Below, piece after piece: positions 1 to 9,681 of a stretch of DNA of 64,000 nt (its first letter is position 1; every line of letters begins with the position of its first letter). This stretch comes from Pseudomonadota bacterium (GTDB lineage Bacteria > Pseudomonadota > Alphaproteobacteria > UBA2136 > UBA6156). The stretch covers positions 27,126-91,125 of the forward strand of contig WGMN01000009.1 in assembly GCA_016125035.1 (NCBI GenBank). Direction: 5' to 3'. A program made the translations under genes and the position numbers. Below the pieces are notes generated by a model that saw only the letters and a program-made list of their open reading frames with translations, was not told the origin of the DNA and ran no database searches.

Positions 1-623
1 GTAATAAGGATAATCGTGCGCCCCTCGCCATGCAGATCACCCAGCAGCTTCATCACTTCTTCGCCGCTTTTGCTGTCCAGCGCGCCGGTGGGCTCGTCTG
101 CCAATATCACCGGCGGGTCGTTCATCAGCGCGCGCGCCACCGCCACCCGCTGCTGCTGCCCGCCAGAGAGCTGGTTCGGCCGGTGCCCTTCCCGCCCCTT
201 CAATCCCAGCTTGCCCAAAAGCTCCACCGCCCTCGCCATCCGCCGCGCGCGCGGCTTGCCGGCATAAATAGCCGGTATTTCCACATTTTCCTCGGCGGTG
301 GCGGTGGCCATCAGGTTGTAGCGCTGGAAGATGAAGCCGAAGGTCTCGCGCCGCAGCCGTGCCAGCTCGTCGGCATCCTTGCCCTTCACATTTTCGCCGT
401 TCACCCAGTAATCACCGCTGCTCGGCCAGTCCAGGCAACCCAATATGTTCATCAAGGTAGATTTCCCCGAGCCCGACTGCCCCATCACCGCCACAAACTC
501 ACCGGGATAAATCTCCAGGCCCACCTCGTTCAGCGCGCGGATGGTCTGCTCGCCGCTCTGGTAGCTGCGCACCACCTTTTCCAGCCGCAGCAACGGCCGC
601 CCTTTGGCTGCCGCCGGGGTCAT
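1..623 (-). CDS. macB: MacB-type ABC transporter ATP-binding domain (partial)
   Basis: Nucleotide-binding domain of a MacB/LolD-type ABC exporter, cut by the left window edge after about 207 residues. It reads [10 protein letters not shown] and then shows Walker [10 protein letters not shown], the Q-loop FIFQRYNL, the signature LSGGQQQR and Walker [12 protein letters not shown], which are the ATP-hydrolysis motifs of this family. It overlaps the stop of the upstream macA-like gene by ATGA, so the two are probably translationally coupled. MacB fuses this domain to a four-helix permease with a large periplasmic loop; whether the permease is fused or separate cannot be seen here. Substrate unknown (MacAB systems export macrolides, lipopeptides or haem precursors). 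Confidence 0.9.
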   Translation of the reverse strand, partial: MTPAAAKGRPLLRLEKVVRSYQSGEQTIRALNEVGLEIYPGEFVAVMGQSGSGKSTLMNILGCLDWPSSGDYWVNGENVKGKDADELARLRRETFGFIFQRYNLMATATAEENVEIPAIYAGKPRARRMARAVELLGKLGLKGREGHRPNQLSGGQQQRVAVARALMNDPPVILADEPTGALDSKSGEEVMKLLGDLHGEGRTIILI

Positions 624-1762
624 AGCCTGGGCCCGCCCATGCGGCCTCCGCCGCCACGGCCGCCCCCGCTGCCCTGCCCGGCGGGCACCGGGCCGGTCAA
701 CACCACTTCGCCTTCGGCCAGGCCGCTCTTCACCTCGGCGTCGGTGCGGCTGATAAGCCCAATGCGCACGGTACGCGTCTCCACTTTGTTACCGGCCTTC
801 ACCCGCACCAGGTAGGCGGCGCCCTCGGCATTGTCCTGCGCGCTCATGTGCCGCCCCAGCGCACTGGCGGGTATGCTCAGCACATTCTCCGCCTTGCCCA
901 GCTCAAAAAACACCTGCGCGGTCATGCCGGTCATCAGCTCGCCGTCGCTGTTGTCGGCATCTGTCAGCACGTTATAAAGCACCACGTTGCCGGTGGTGGA
1001 ATCCGGCGCCGGCTGCACCTGCCACACCTTGCCGTCACGGCGCTTATCGCTGCCCAGCGTGGTAAAGGTGGCCTTCATGCCTGTATGGATGCGCGTAATA
1101 TCCGCCTCCGCCACCTGCGCGCGCACGGTCATGGTTTTCAAATCCGCCACTTGCACAATGGTCGGCGCCTGCTGCGAGGCATTCACCGTCTGCCCCTCGC
1201 GGGTGGTCTGGGTGGTCACGGTGCCTGAAATCGGCGCGTAGATCTTAGTGTAGCCCAAATTGGCCAGATCCCCGTCCAGGGTGTACTTCTGCTCTTCAAT
1301 CTGCGCCTGCAACGCCTTCCAGGCGGAAAGGGTGGTGTCAAAATCCTGCTTGCTCACCGCCCCGGCGGCAAACAGCGTGGTGTTGCGGGCATGATTTTGC
1401 TGCGCCAGCGCCTCCTGGGCCTGCAGGGTCTTCAGCCGCGCACGGTCCACATCCACCCTGCTCTGGTACACGGTGGGGTCAATCTCGGCCAGCAGCTCGC
1501 CCTTCTCCACCTTGTCACCCACATCCACGTAAAGCTTCTTCAGCTGGCCGGAAACCTGGGTCCCCACATCCACATATTCCTTGGGCTCCAACGTGCCCTG
1601 GGCGGTCACGGTCTCTTCCACCGTGGCACGGGTCACCACTGCGGTGGCGGGGGCATCCGCGGCCTTGTCACTGGGCCACAGCCACCACGCCAGCGCGGCC
1701 AGCGCCACCACAAGCACAGCCCACAGCCACTTCGGCAGCAATTTCATGCGTCGGGCCAACAT
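620..1762 (-). CDS. macA: MacA-like periplasmic adaptor of a tripartite efflux pump
   Basis: Membrane-fusion protein (HlyD/RND adaptor family, about 380 aa) linking an inner-membrane ABC transporter to an outer-membrane channel. One N-terminal membrane anchor (about residues 10-30, rich in W, A, L and V) precedes a lipoyl half-motif ([19 protein letters not shown]), a long alpha-helical hairpin (about 95-170), the second lipoyl half ([12 protein letters not shown]) and beta-barrel domains. The C-terminus is an unusual Gly/Arg-rich tail. The start chosen is the ATG at 1762, 7 nt after AAAGG; ATGs at 1747 and 1768 and a GTG at 1786 are alternatives. The stop overlaps macB by 4 bp. Confidence 0.88.
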   Translation of the reverse strand: MLARRMKLLPKWLWAVLVVALAALAWWLWPSDKAADAPATAVVTRATVEETVTAQGTLEPKEYVDVGTQVSGQLKKLYVDVGDKVEKGELLAEIDPTVYQSRVDVDRARLKTLQAQEALAQQNHARNTTLFAAGAVSKQDFDTTLSAWKALQAQIEEQKYTLDGDLANLGYTKIYAPISGTVTTQTTREGQTVNASQQAPTIVQVADLKTMTVRAQVAEADITRIHTGMKATFTTLGSDKRRDGKVWQVQPAPDSTTGNVVLYNVLTDADNSDGELMTGMTAQVFFELGKAENVLSIPASALGRHMSAQDNAEGAAYLVRVKAGNKVETRTVRIGLISRTDAEVKSGLAEGEVVLTGPVPAGQGSGGGRGGGGRMGGPRL

Positions 1763-1924
1763 TCCCATACCTTTAAGGATAATCACCCTTTAACCAACCG
1801 GCGAGCCATATAGCCCAAATCTCAACCACTAAACCGTCACCCCCATAAGTTTACTGAAAGGTACAGCATACCTCCCCCACCCCCAAAACCGGCCAAACAT
1901 GCCCAAACCGCCAGGCCCCAGGCC

Positions 1925-1958
1925 AAAAGATCCTCTCACCGGGAAGAGCAAGAGGATC
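1925..1958 (-). terminator. Rho-independent terminator after tRNA-Pro
   Basis: On the minus strand GATCCTCT pairs with AGAGGATC around a 14-nt loop and is followed by TTTT. It lies about 35 nt past the 3' end of tRNA-Pro. The rest of 1763-1994 shows nothing else I can support. Confidence 0.7.
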
Positions 1959-1994
1959 CCCCTCCTCCCGCTAAACACCCCATTTCAATAAAGC

Positions 1995-2071
1995 TGGTCG
2001 GGGCGAAAGGATTCGAACCTTCGACTTTCTGCTCCCAAAGCAGACGCGCTACCAGGCTGCGCTACGCCCCG
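1995..2071 (-). tRNA. tRNA-Pro(TGG)
   Basis: 77-nt cloverleaf on the minus strand. Acceptor CGGGGCG pairs with CGCCCCG, the D-arm is AGCGCAGCCTGGTAGC, the anticodon loop contains TGG, the T-arm has GGTTCGAATCC, and CCA is encoded. TGG reads proline codons. Confidence 0.96.
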
Positions 2072-2115
2072 AACCGCGCCCTTTTAACGCGTCAAAGCCT
2101 CGTTTGTCCAGCAAC

Positions 2116-4869
2116 TTACTGGCCAAAGCCAAAGGCTTTGAGCACATCCTTGGGCTTCACCTTGCCCTTCGAGTTGCTCGAAGTATCCGAGACCGCCTCG
2201 CTGCCGCTGGTGGCTTTGTTGCCGCCCACCAGGCCGTTAATCAGGCCGCCCACACCTTCTCCAGAAAGGCCTTTGCCGGTCAACACATCGCCCACTGCGG
2301 CCCCAATGCCCTTGCTGGCATCCTTGCCCACACCCAGCAGCCCTTGCACACCTTCACTCGCCAGGCGGCTGGTCAACCGCTGCAAGTAGGCCGGGTCGGC
2401 GCCAATGCTCGGCCCACCCAACGGCCCTTTAACCACCACCGGCACACTCAGATCGGTGCCCACGGTCACGGTGGGGGTAAGGGTGTAATCAATCACCCAG
2501 TTGCCGATATCAATCGTGCCAGTCCCTTTCAGCTTCATCTGCCCACCGCCGGTGGAAAGATCAAACGCCTCGGTGGTGGCCACCCCCTGTTTAATAGAGT
2601 AACGGGCCTCCAGCTTGTCCACGCTGCCGCTGCCATTGCTCGCCACCGCGGCCTGGCCTTTCAGCAGGTTCTGGATGTTCCCCAGGTTACCCAGCAAATT
2701 GCCATAAGGCAGGCGCCCTTTGTCGCTGGTAATTTCCAGGCTGCCGCCCAGGTTCTTCGCCAGCGCGCGGGTGCTGCCGCCCACGCTGTTAAGCATGGTC
2801 TTGGCTTGCAGTTGCAGGCTCACGCCTTTGCTCTTCAGGCTCGGCACCAGCTCTTCCAGCTGCACGTCATTGCCTTGCAAGGTCAACATCAACTTGGGCG
2901 TTCCGGCATGCTCAAGGGTGGCGTTGGCGGTCAACGCACCATCTCCGGGCAGGCCCACTTTCATGTCTTTAATATCCAGCTGGCTGGGCGTGTTTTGCAC
3001 ATGCAACGCCACATTCTGCGCGGGGAAGCTCTCACAGCTGATACCGCTCACCGCCACCGTCACATCACCGGCGTAATCACCCAGCATCGCCAGGTTAATC
3101 GGCGCATCGCTCCACGGCGTGTCGGCACTGCCCGGCGCGCTGCTCGCCGCACTCACCGGCGGGGTGGCGTCGGCGGGCGCGGCGGCCTTGCAATAGCCCA
3201 GCGCATCGCCGTTCAAACGCGTCACGGTAATGCCTCCGTCAATGTTGGTGGGCTTGCCCGGCGTCACCGCCAGTTTGCCGCTGGCCTGCACAATCTGCGG
3301 CAGGTCCACCACCAAGTCACTCAAGGTCAACGTGCCCTGCCCGGCAACCTTGGCAGAAACCTTAAACGGGCTCGCCGGCACGGCGGCGGCGTCCACGCCA
3401 AAAGCCTTGGCGGCGGCCTTCACGTCCGCGCCTGTCACGGTCAGCGCCCCGTCCACCTTCAGCTTGTCGCCGGGCGTTATGTCCAAATTACCGCTGGCCT
3501 TGGCCAGGTCTCCCAACTGGGCCTCCAGGCTCGGCACACTATAAGCGCCGCCACTGCCCTTCACGGTCACGCGCGCGCTCAAGGCCTCATCCGGCAAGGT
3601 CGCCGCCAGCTGCATCGCCTGTCCCAAGTGCTTCACGCTGGCTACTTTAAGTCCCAGCTGCGCATCCACGTCCGGCTGGCCTCCGGTGGCCGCGGGCGGC
3701 ACCACACGCACATCACCCGCCACGGTGGCCAGGCTGCTCAGGCTAAAGTTCATGTTCTGCAACACAATCGCATCTTTGCCAGAGAGGTTGGTGGCCAGCT
3801 CAAACGGCAACGCCGGCAAATTCGGCTGCGCCTGGCCGCTACCCAGCTCGGCCAGCGCGCGCAGGTTGGCACCGCTCACCTTCACCTGGCCGTCCGCGCT
3901 GGGCTTGTCGCCAAGCGCCACGTTCACCTTGCCGGTGGCATTCAGCAAGCTGCCCACGGTGGTGTTGAAGTTACGCAGCACCACACGCTCGGCACCTATG
4001 GTCATGTCGCCCACCAGCTTAAAGGCTTCGGCGGGGGTTTGCGGCGGGGCCTTGCCCAGCAGGCCTTCCACCGTGCCCTTCAGGTTGTCGGTCTGCGCAC
4101 TCACCAGGCCGGCAAATTCTTTCTGCTCCACCACCCGGCCGTCCACTGCCACATGCAACCCCGCCGCATCCAATTTGGCATTCACCGGAATATTCTGCAG
4201 GTCGTGCACATCCACTTTCATAGTGCCGTTTATCGCCTGGCCGTTCACCGTGCCTTGCAAGGTGGTCTGTGCCACCGTGCCGCTGGTGTTGGCGGTCAGG
4301 TCCATGTTTTTCACACCGGCATGCTGGCCGCTCACCGCATCGTCATAGGTCAGGTTCAGGTTGCCCACGGCCAGGCGGGTGGCCACCAGCATCGGCAACT
4401 CCCGGCATTCCTCGCCAATGCGGCACCCTCCCACTTCGGCCACCGGCGCGCTCTTATCCTCGGCTTTGGCGGGCTCACCCGGCAGGCTCCAGTTGGCCAC
4501 ACCGTTCTTGTCCTTGCGCAGGGTCACGGTGGGGTTTTTGGCTTCCACCGCAATCACGCGCATGTTCTTCCAGGGCGCCAGGCCACTGCCCCAGCCCATC
4601 TGCAACGCCGCAGCATCCACCGCAAACAAGGTGCCTTCACCTTGCAAGGCGCCCACCTTCACATCCTGCACCTTCACCGTCAGCGTCGGCCACAATTGCA
4701 CACGCACCGGCCCGCCCAACTCCAGGGGCACGCCTTCTTTCTTCGCCGCCCAGGCCACCAGGCCGCGCAAATCATTATGCTGCACATAAAAGGCGCCTGT
4801 CGCCGCAGCCACCACGGCAATCACCAGCAATGCCAGCACACCCACCACAAACCACTTGATAACCTTCAT
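2116..4869 (-). CDS. AsmA family protein
   Basis: A 917-residue AsmA-like protein, a good size for the family (bridge-like inner-membrane-anchored proteins that affect outer-membrane lipid content and assembly). One N-terminal membrane helix (about residues 6-28, WFVVGVLALLVIAVVAAA) is followed by a long periplasmic region dominated by short beta-strand repeats. The C-terminal AsmA signature includes the LEITSDKGRLPYGNLLGNL stretch and ends in a low-complexity Gly/Ser/Lys tail. The ATG at 4869 follows the rluC-like stop by 16 bp, so they are probably co-transcribed. Lipid transport is inferred from the family only. Confidence 0.85.
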   Translation of the reverse strand: MKVIKWFVVGVLALLVIAVVAAATGAFYVQHNDLRGLVAWAAKKEGVPLELGGPVRVQLWPTLTVKVQDVKVGALQGEGTLFAVDAAALQMGWGSGLAPWKNMRVIAVEAKNPTVTLRKDKNGVANWSLPGEPAKAEDKSAPVAEVGGCRIGEECRELPMLVATRLAVGNLNLTYDDAVSGQHAGVKNMDLTANTSGTVAQTTLQGTVNGQAINGTMKVDVHDLQNIPVNAKLDAAGLHVAVDGRVVEQKEFAGLVSAQTDNLKGTVEGLLGKAPPQTPAEAFKLVGDMTIGAERVVLRNFNTTVGSLLNATGKVNVALGDKPSADGQVKVSGANLRALAELGSGQAQPNLPALPFELATNLSGKDAIVLQNMNFSLSSLATVAGDVRVVPPAATGGQPDVDAQLGLKVASVKHLGQAMQLAATLPDEALSARVTVKGSGGAYSVPSLEAQLGDLAKASGNLDITPGDKLKVDGALTVTGADVKAAAKAFGVDAAAVPASPFKVSAKVAGQGTLTLSDLVVDLPQIVQASGKLAVTPGKPTNIDGGITVTRLNGDALGYCKAAAPADATPPVSAASSAPGSADTPWSDAPINLAMLGDYAGDVTVAVSGISCESFPAQNVALHVQNTPSQLDIKDMKVGLPGDGALTANATLEHAGTPKLMLTLQGNDVQLEELVPSLKSKGVSLQLQAKTMLNSVGGSTRALAKNLGGSLEITSDKGRLPYGNLLGNLGNIQNLLKGQAAVASNGSGSVDKLEARYSIKQGVATTEAFDLSTGGGQMKLKGTGTIDIGNWVIDYTLTPTVTVGTDLSVPVVVKGPLGGPSIGADPAYLQRLTSRLASEGVQGLLGVGKDASKGIGAAVGDVLTGKGLSGEGVGGLINGLVGGNKATSGSEAVSDTSSNSKGKVKPKDVLKAFGFGQ

Positions 4870-4885
4870 AGAAATCCCCGTCTTT

Positions 4886-5860
4886 TTACATTGCGCCTAT
4901 GGTGTCACGCAGCCCCTTGTCGGTCAAGGCGGCCAGGTGCGGCGGCAGCTTGGCCTCCAGGCGCACAATTTCGCCACTTTGCGGGTGGCGCAGCACCAAT
5001 TTCCAGGCATGCAGATAAAGCGGGATTGCCCCCTTGGCGTGCAACTTGCGCCCCGCCGCCTGCGCCACGTCAAAGGCGTACTTGTCGTCACCCACAATCG
5101 GCCAACCGGCGTCGGCAAAGTGCACGCGCAACTGGTTCATCCGCCCGGTGTGGGGGGTGCAGGCCAGCAGGTGTAATCCTTCGCCCACTTCGGCCAACAG
5201 CTCCCAACTGGTGTGGGCCTTGTCGCCGTCTGCGGCAATTCTGGCAAACGCTCCGGCTTTCTTGATCGGCCTTCTTATCTCGCCCTTACCGCCGGGCAGT
5301 TTTCCCGCCACCAGCGCCATGTAAATCTTCTCCACTTCGCGCCCGGCAAACTGCTCACCCAGCGCCGCCGCGGTGCTGCGGTTCTTGGCGCACACAATCA
5401 GGCCGGTGGTTTCGCGGTCCAGCCGGTGCACCAGCTTGGGCGCCTTGTCCTCGCCATACATGGCGGCCAAGATCCGGTCCAGGCTGCGCACCTGCCCGCC
5501 ACCAGCCTGGGCGGGCAAACCGGCGGGCTTGTTCAGCACCAGCAACCACTTGTCTTCAAACACCGTGGCTTCCTCCACCATGCGTACGTCGCGCTCACTG
5601 GCCTGGAAGGCCCCCTTCCCCGCCACCGCACCAACCTTGGCCACATCGGGGGGGAAGCTCACCACATCACCCGCCGCCAGCCGCGCATCGCCTTTGCACT
5701 TCACGCCGTTAACGCGCACGCGCCCCTGGCGGATCAGCTTTTGCAACCCCACATAGGGCACCTCGGCAAACACACGCTTCAGCCAACGGTCCACGCGCTG
5801 CCCGGCATCTTCTTCGCCCACCACTTTGCGGGCGGGCTCACGCACTTTTTTCTCAACCAT
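4886..5860 (-). CDS. rluC: RluC/RluD-family pseudouridine synthase
   Basis: RNA pseudouridine synthase (324 aa) that isomerises uridine in 23S rRNA. An N-terminal S4 RNA-binding domain (about residues 14-75, with QRVDRWLKRVF and LIRQGRVRVNG) precedes the catalytic domain with HRLDRETTGLIV, whose Asp is the nucleophile, and a late motif GRMNQLRVHFADAGWPIVGD where most relatives have GRTHQIRVH. The ATG at 5860 overlaps the hydrolase stop by 8 bp (ATGGTTGA), which fixes the start and implies coupling. The alphaproteobacterial context beside rarA and degQ supports RluC, but the exact target uridines cannot be read from sequence. Confidence 0.9.
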   Translation of the reverse strand: MVEKKVREPARKVVGEEDAGQRVDRWLKRVFAEVPYVGLQKLIRQGRVRVNGVKCKGDARLAAGDVVSFPPDVAKVGAVAGKGAFQASERDVRMVEEATVFEDKWLLVLNKPAGLPAQAGGGQVRSLDRILAAMYGEDKAPKLVHRLDRETTGLIVCAKNRSTAAALGEQFAGREVEKIYMALVAGKLPGGKGEIRRPIKKAGAFARIAADGDKAHTSWELLAEVGEGLHLLACTPHTGRMNQLRVHFADAGWPIVGDDKYAFDVAQAAGRKLHAKGAIPLYLHAWKLVLRHPQSGEIVRLEAKLPPHLAALTDKGLRDTIGAM

Positions 5861-6719
5861 GGCCGAACAGAAAATCCTTAAACCTGCGCAACCACGCACT
5901 CTCCGGTTTTTCCAACTGCATGCCCATCGGCACGCCCGAGATAAACTCTCCCACCCGCTGCCAGAACTGCTCATTCTCCAGCAGCGGAAAATGCCCCACA
6001 CCGTAAAGCTCAAGCCAGCGGCCGTTAGGCAAATTCTGCGCCAGCTTGCGGCCACTCTGCGCGCGCACCAACACGTCGTCGGTGCCATGAATAACCAACG
6101 CCGGGTTCTCAATCTTGCGCACCCACCCGGCGCTTGAAAAACTCCCTCCGGCGGAAAGATGCGCCAGCCGCGCCGTGGCACTGGGCAAGTGGCTCTCGCG
6201 CTCTTTAATAAAGGCACGGTAGGCGTCTGGCCGCGTGCGCACAAAATGCTTGCCGAACAACATCTTCATCGCGTTCTCGGCATTCATTTCCCAATCCTGC
6301 GCCAACTGCCAGAAGGTCTTGCCGATCACCGTCTGCATCGCGGTCAGATCGGCGGTCATGTCCGGCTGGCCGCGGCTGGTGGAAACCAAAACCAAACGCT
6401 TCACCCGCTCGGGCTGCATGCGCACCATTTCCTGCACCGCAAAGCCGCCCATGCTGTGCCCCAGCAGCATCACCGGCTCCTTCACCCCCAGCTGGTCCAG
6501 CACATGCCACACGTGGCGCGCGTAGCTCTTGGCGCTGAACGGCAGCTCCAGCGCCACACCATCCACACCGGGCACGTTAATGCGGATGATCCGCCACGCC
6601 TTGCCAAGCTGCGCCACCGCATCCTTAAAAATATAGGCACCGGAATTCACCCCCGGCAAACACACCAGCGTGCCCACGCTCTCCTTGGGCTGGTGGTCAA
6701 TGTAAGCGGGGTTGGGCAT
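5853..6719 (-). CDS. Alpha/beta hydrolase
   Basis: Alpha/beta-hydrolase fold protein of about 288 aa. The nucleophile elbow is GHSMGG (Ser near residue 108), preceded by an oxyanion-type LVCLPGVNSGAY strand; the acid is probably in VIHGTDDVLV and the catalytic His in YGVGHFPLLE. Substrate unknown. The start chosen is the ATG at 6719 (MPNPAYIDHQ) because TATACT lies 6 nt upstream; extending further would translate a heptamer-repeat arm as protein. It overlaps the rluC-like start by 8 bp. The following gene context (rRNA modification, AsmA) gives no functional clue. Confidence 0.8.
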   Translation of the reverse strand: MPNPAYIDHQPKESVGTLVCLPGVNSGAYIFKDAVAQLGKAWRIIRINVPGVDGVALELPFSAKSYARHVWHVLDQLGVKEPVMLLGHSMGGFAVQEMVRMQPERVKRLVLVSTSRGQPDMTADLTAMQTVIGKTFWQLAQDWEMNAENAMKMLFGKHFVRTRPDAYRAFIKERESHLPSATARLAHLSAGGSFSSAGWVRKIENPALVIHGTDDVLVRAQSGRKLAQNLPNGRWLELYGVGHFPLLENEQFWQRVGEFISGVPMGMQLEKPESAWLRRFKDFLFGHG

Positions 6720-6725
6720 GGGGAG

Positions 6726-6731
6726 AGTATA
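6726..6731 (-). promoter_or_regulatory. -10 box of the alpha/beta hydrolase (predicted leaderless)
   Basis: TATACT on the minus strand, separated from the ATG at 6719 by exactly 6 nt, so transcription would begin at or next to the start codon. The -35 region would fall inside the heptamer-repeat arm at 6733-6766. Confidence 0.5.
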
Positions 6732-6732
6732 A

Positions 6733-6835
6733 CCGGTAATCGGGTGATCGGTCATCGGTAATCGGACGGCTTCGCCGTTGATTTCCCAATGGAGGAAGCC
6801 ACCGACCACCGACCACCGATTACCGATTACCGATC
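6733..6835. repeat. Inverted heptamer-repeat pair (GGTAATC type)
   Basis: The left arm (6733-6766) is built of GGTAATC/GGTGATC/GGTCATC units. The right arm (6800-6835) is built of ACCGACC/ACCGATT units and is the reverse complement in kind, so the arms can pair over about 30 bp. The spacer holds a small hairpin, ACGGC-TTC-GCCGT. The right arm supplies the last codons and the TAA stop of rarA; the left arm lies at the hydrolase promoter. Confidence 0.85.
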
Positions 6836-8133
6836 TTCCTCCTCAACCCCTCAAAATAAGCAATCCGCTTGCCCATCTCGCGCTCGTAGCCGCGCTCCAC
6901 CGGGCGGTAAAACACCTCGCCCTCCACGCCGTTCGGCCAATAATCCTGGCCAGAGAACCCATGCTCGGTATCAGGGTCATAGGCATAGCCCTCGCCATGG
7001 CCCAATTCCGCCATCATCTTGGTCGGCGCGTTCACAATGTGCTTGGGCGGCGCCACGTCGTTGGTCTCCTTGGCTTTGCGCTTGGCCGCGCCGTAGGCCA
7101 CATAAAGGCGGTTGCTCTTGGGCGCCAACGCCAGGTAGACACACGCCTCCGCCAACGCCAGATCCCCCTCAGGAGAACCCATCGTATGGTAAGCCTGCTG
7201 CGCCGCAATCGCCAGCGGCAACGCCTGCGGGTCGGCCAGGCCAATGTCTTCCACCGCCATGCGTATCAAGCGCCGCGCGATGTACATCCCGTCCTCACCA
7301 CCCTCCAGCATCCGCGCCATATAGTACATCGCCGCATCCGGGTCGCTGCCCCTCACGGTCTTGTGCAGGGCCGAGATCAGATCATAGTGCCAATCGCCAT
7401 CGCGGTCATAAAGCGCGGCGCGCGCGGGTATCACTTCCAGCAACCGCGCTTCGCCCAACACCTCACCTTTTCTCGCACTGGCCAGAACCAACTCCACCAT
7501 GTTCAACAAAGCCCGCGCATCACCATGCGCCAAGTCCAGCAACCTCCCGCGCGCCCCCTCTTCCAGCGGCAAAGGCCCCACCTCTTTTTCCGCCTGCGCC
7601 ACGATCCTGGCCAAATCGTCCTTACCCAACCCCTCCACCACCAACACCGTGCAACGGGAGAGCAACGCGTTGTTCAACGCAAAACTGGGGTTCTCGGTGG
7701 TGGCACCCACCAGCACCAGCAACCCGCTCTCCACATGCGGCAACAGGCTGTCCTGCTGCGCCTTGTTAAAGCGGTGGATCTCATCCACAAACACCACCAC
7801 TCTTTTCCCCGCGGCCCTTAATCCCTCAGCCTCCGCCACAATCTCGCGTATATCCCCCACCCCCGCCAACACGGCGGAAAGCTGCACAAACTCCGCCCCA
7901 AAAGCCTGCGCGTACAAACGCGCCAGGGTGGTCTTGCCGCACCCCGGCGGCCCCCAAAAGATCACACTCTGCGGCACCCCCGCCGCAATCAACCGCGTCA
8001 GCAGCCCGTCCTCACCCACCAATTTCTCCTGCCCCACCACCTCGCCTAACGTCTTCGGCCGCAACCGCGCCGCCAGCGGCTCCGGCCCACCTGCCCCCTC
8101 AAACAGTCCCCCTGCCTTACGCCGCTTCCCCAT
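6820..8133 (-). CDS. rarA: Replication-associated recombination protein RarA (MgsA)
   Basis: AAA+ ATPase of the RarA/MgsA/WRNIP1 family (437 aa, normal length) that acts at stalled replication forks. Motifs: RPKTLGEVVGQ near the N-terminus, Walker A WGPPGCGKTTLARLYA, Walker B VVFVDEIHRFNK, sensor 1 GATTENPSF, and the C-terminal MgsA domain with IRMAVEDIGLADP and the proline/tyrosine-rich YWPNGVEGEVFYRP. The final residues and stop codon are encoded by a heptamer repeat. The start ATG at 8133 lies directly after another short repeat that fills the gap to degQ. Synteny with degQ upstream and an rluC-like gene downstream is typical of Alphaproteobacteria. Confidence 0.95.
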   Translation of the reverse strand: MGKRRKAGGLFEGAGGPEPLAARLRPKTLGEVVGQEKLVGEDGLLTRLIAAGVPQSVIFWGPPGCGKTTLARLYAQAFGAEFVQLSAVLAGVGDIREIVAEAEGLRAAGKRVVVFVDEIHRFNKAQQDSLLPHVESGLLVLVGATTENPSFALNNALLSRCTVLVVEGLGKDDLARIVAQAEKEVGPLPLEEGARGRLLDLAHGDARALLNMVELVLASARKGEVLGEARLLEVIPARAALYDRDGDWHYDLISALHKTVRGSDPDAAMYYMARMLEGGEDGMYIARRLIRMAVEDIGLADPQALPLAIAAQQAYHTMGSPEGDLALAEACVYLALAPKSNRLYVAYGAAKRKAKETNDVAPPKHIVNAPTKMMAELGHGEGYAYDPDTEHGFSGQDYWPNGVEGEVFYRPVERGYEREMGKRIAYFEGLRRKIGNR

Positions 8134-8164
8134 CTGATTTCTGTTTTCTGTTTTCTGATTTCTA
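8134..8164. repeat. Short heptamer array between degQ and rarA
   Basis: Four units of CTGATTT/CTGTTTT in tandem fill the entire intergenic gap. The degQ stop codon (TAG, 8162-8164) sits at one edge and the rarA start at the other. Confidence 0.7.
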
Positions 8165-9535
8165 CCTCACCACCACACTCACCACCTTGCCGTCACGCTG
8201 GTAACGTATCTCCCACTTGCGACGGTCACTGTCCAACGCGCCCTGCAAATCGCGCGGGGTTTTAATGCCCTGCCCATTCACACTCAAGATCAAGTCTCCC
8301 GGCCGCACCGGCACGTTAAAGGCGGCCAGCGGCGCCTTGTCGGGCACGCTCACCACCGCCACACCTTGCGTGCTCAACGCCAGGCCCAGGTCCACGTTCA
8401 ACGCCGGGCCCAACGGCTCCACCGTCACCCCGGTCAGCGGGTTGTAGCCGCGCACCAGCAGGCGGTGCTCCACATCCCTGGGCGGCAAGGCCGTCAGCTG
8501 GATGACCACCTCCTTCATCCGCCCCTCACGCCACACCACCAAACTGGTCGGCTTATCCAGCAAATTGGGCGTGGCCAAAATCCGGTCGTTCAACCGCGCG
8601 GGGTCGCTCACTTCTTGCCCGGCCAGGCGCAAGATCACATCCCCCTTGCGCAACCCGGCCTTGTCGGCGGGGCTGCCTTCCACCACATCGGTCAGCAGCA
8701 CACCCCGCGCCTGGCCCAGGCCCAGCTCGGCGGCCACACTGTCGCTCATCGCCTGGCCTTCGGCCCCCAGCCACGGGCGCACCACATAGCCGGTGCGGGC
8801 AATATCTGCCACCACGGTTTTGGCCAACGCGGCGGGTATGGCAAAGCCAATGCCCTGGCTGCCGCCGCTGCGCGTAAAAATCGCCGTGGTCACCCCCACC
8901 ACCGCACCGGTGGAATCAATCAACGCCCCCCCGCTGTCACCGGGGTTGATGGAAGCATCGGTCTGAATAAACTGGCCGTAAGGGCTCAGCGCCGCATTGC
9001 TCCGCGCCACCGCGCTCACCACCCCCATGCTCACACTCTGGCCGATGCCGAACGGGTTCCCCAGTGCCAGCACCACATCACCCACTTCCAGGCTGTCGCT
9101 GTCCCCCCAGCGCGCCACCGGCAGGTGGGCGCCGCGCGGCACATCCAGCTTCAGCACCGCCAGGTCCAGCTTCTCGTCGGTGCCCAGCAACCGCGCGCCA
9201 TAATCCTCGCCGTTGCCCAGCACCACCTTCACACTGTCCGCCCCGGCAATCACATGCAGATTGGTCACCACAATCCCGCCTTCACCCACAATCACGCCGC
9301 TGCCCAGGCTTTTTTCCACCCGCTCCTTCACGCTGCCCACCATCATCTGGTTCAGCACCGGGTCAATCTTGGCGGCACCTGGGGCATTCAACACCTTGGT
9401 GCTGTAAATGTTCACCACACTCGGCGCGGTGGCCTTCACCGCGCTGGCAAAACTTACCCGCACGTCACCCTTGCCGGCGGCAAAACCGCTGCCCGCCACC
9501 ACCAGCAAAGCCAAAAGCAAACCCCAAAGCCGCAT
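8162..9535 (-). CDS. degQ: DegQ/HtrA-type periplasmic serine protease
   Basis: Do-like trypsin-fold protease (457 aa from the ATG at 9535) for periplasmic protein quality control. The signal peptide is about residues 1-21, rich in L, V and A. The catalytic triad is His94 (TNLHVIAGAD), Asp124 (KLDLAVLKLD) and Ser201 (NPGDSGGAL). PDZ1 (about 265-350) contains GVLLTDVVEGSPADKAGLRK; PDZ2 (about 365-450) contains PVRPGDLILSVNG. An upstream in-frame extension to 9616 would bury the signal peptide and is rejected. It probably forms a transcription unit with rarA, 28 bp downstream. Confidence 0.94.
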   Translation of the reverse strand: MRLWGLLLALLVVAGSGFAAGKGDVRVSFASAVKATAPSVVNIYSTKVLNAPGAAKIDPVLNQMMVGSVKERVEKSLGSGVIVGEGGIVVTNLHVIAGADSVKVVLGNGEDYGARLLGTDEKLDLAVLKLDVPRGAHLPVARWGDSDSLEVGDVVLALGNPFGIGQSVSMGVVSAVARSNAALSPYGQFIQTDASINPGDSGGALIDSTGAVVGVTTAIFTRSGGSQGIGFAIPAALAKTVVADIARTGYVVRPWLGAEGQAMSDSVAAELGLGQARGVLLTDVVEGSPADKAGLRKGDVILRLAGQEVSDPARLNDRILATPNLLDKPTSLVVWREGRMKEVVIQLTALPPRDVEHRLLVRGYNPLTGVTVEPLGPALNVDLGLALSTQGVAVVSVPDKAPLAAFNVPVRPGDLILSVNGQGIKTPRDLQGALDSDRRKWEIRYQRDGKVVSVVVR

Positions 9536-9681
9536 CGTCCCCAAACCCCTTTTTTTATTCGGCCCCACTCTGCCACAGCCCAAAGCCCGCGTCACGCCTT
9601 GCCAAGCCACCCCCAATACCTTACAACCACAACCAAGACCGCTGCACTCTCCCGTCCTCTTGCCAGAAAAGGAACCGCGCC

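Noticed and set aside
2104..5265. A 1053-codon reading frame on the plus strand opposite AsmA and the rluC-like gene
   Set aside because: Its composition is the reverse-frame shadow of a GC-rich gene (His/Gln/Arg-rich, no domains). The minus-strand AsmA and RluC have clear motifs.
5861..6244. N-terminal extension of the rluC-like protein
   Set aside because: It would read through the hydrolase gene in another frame; the ATG at 5860 with 8-bp overlap fits S4-domain starts.
6720..6809. Longer start of the alpha/beta hydrolase
   Set aside because: The extra 30 residues are a translated heptamer arm; a -10 box lies inside it, so the ATG at 6719 is more likely.
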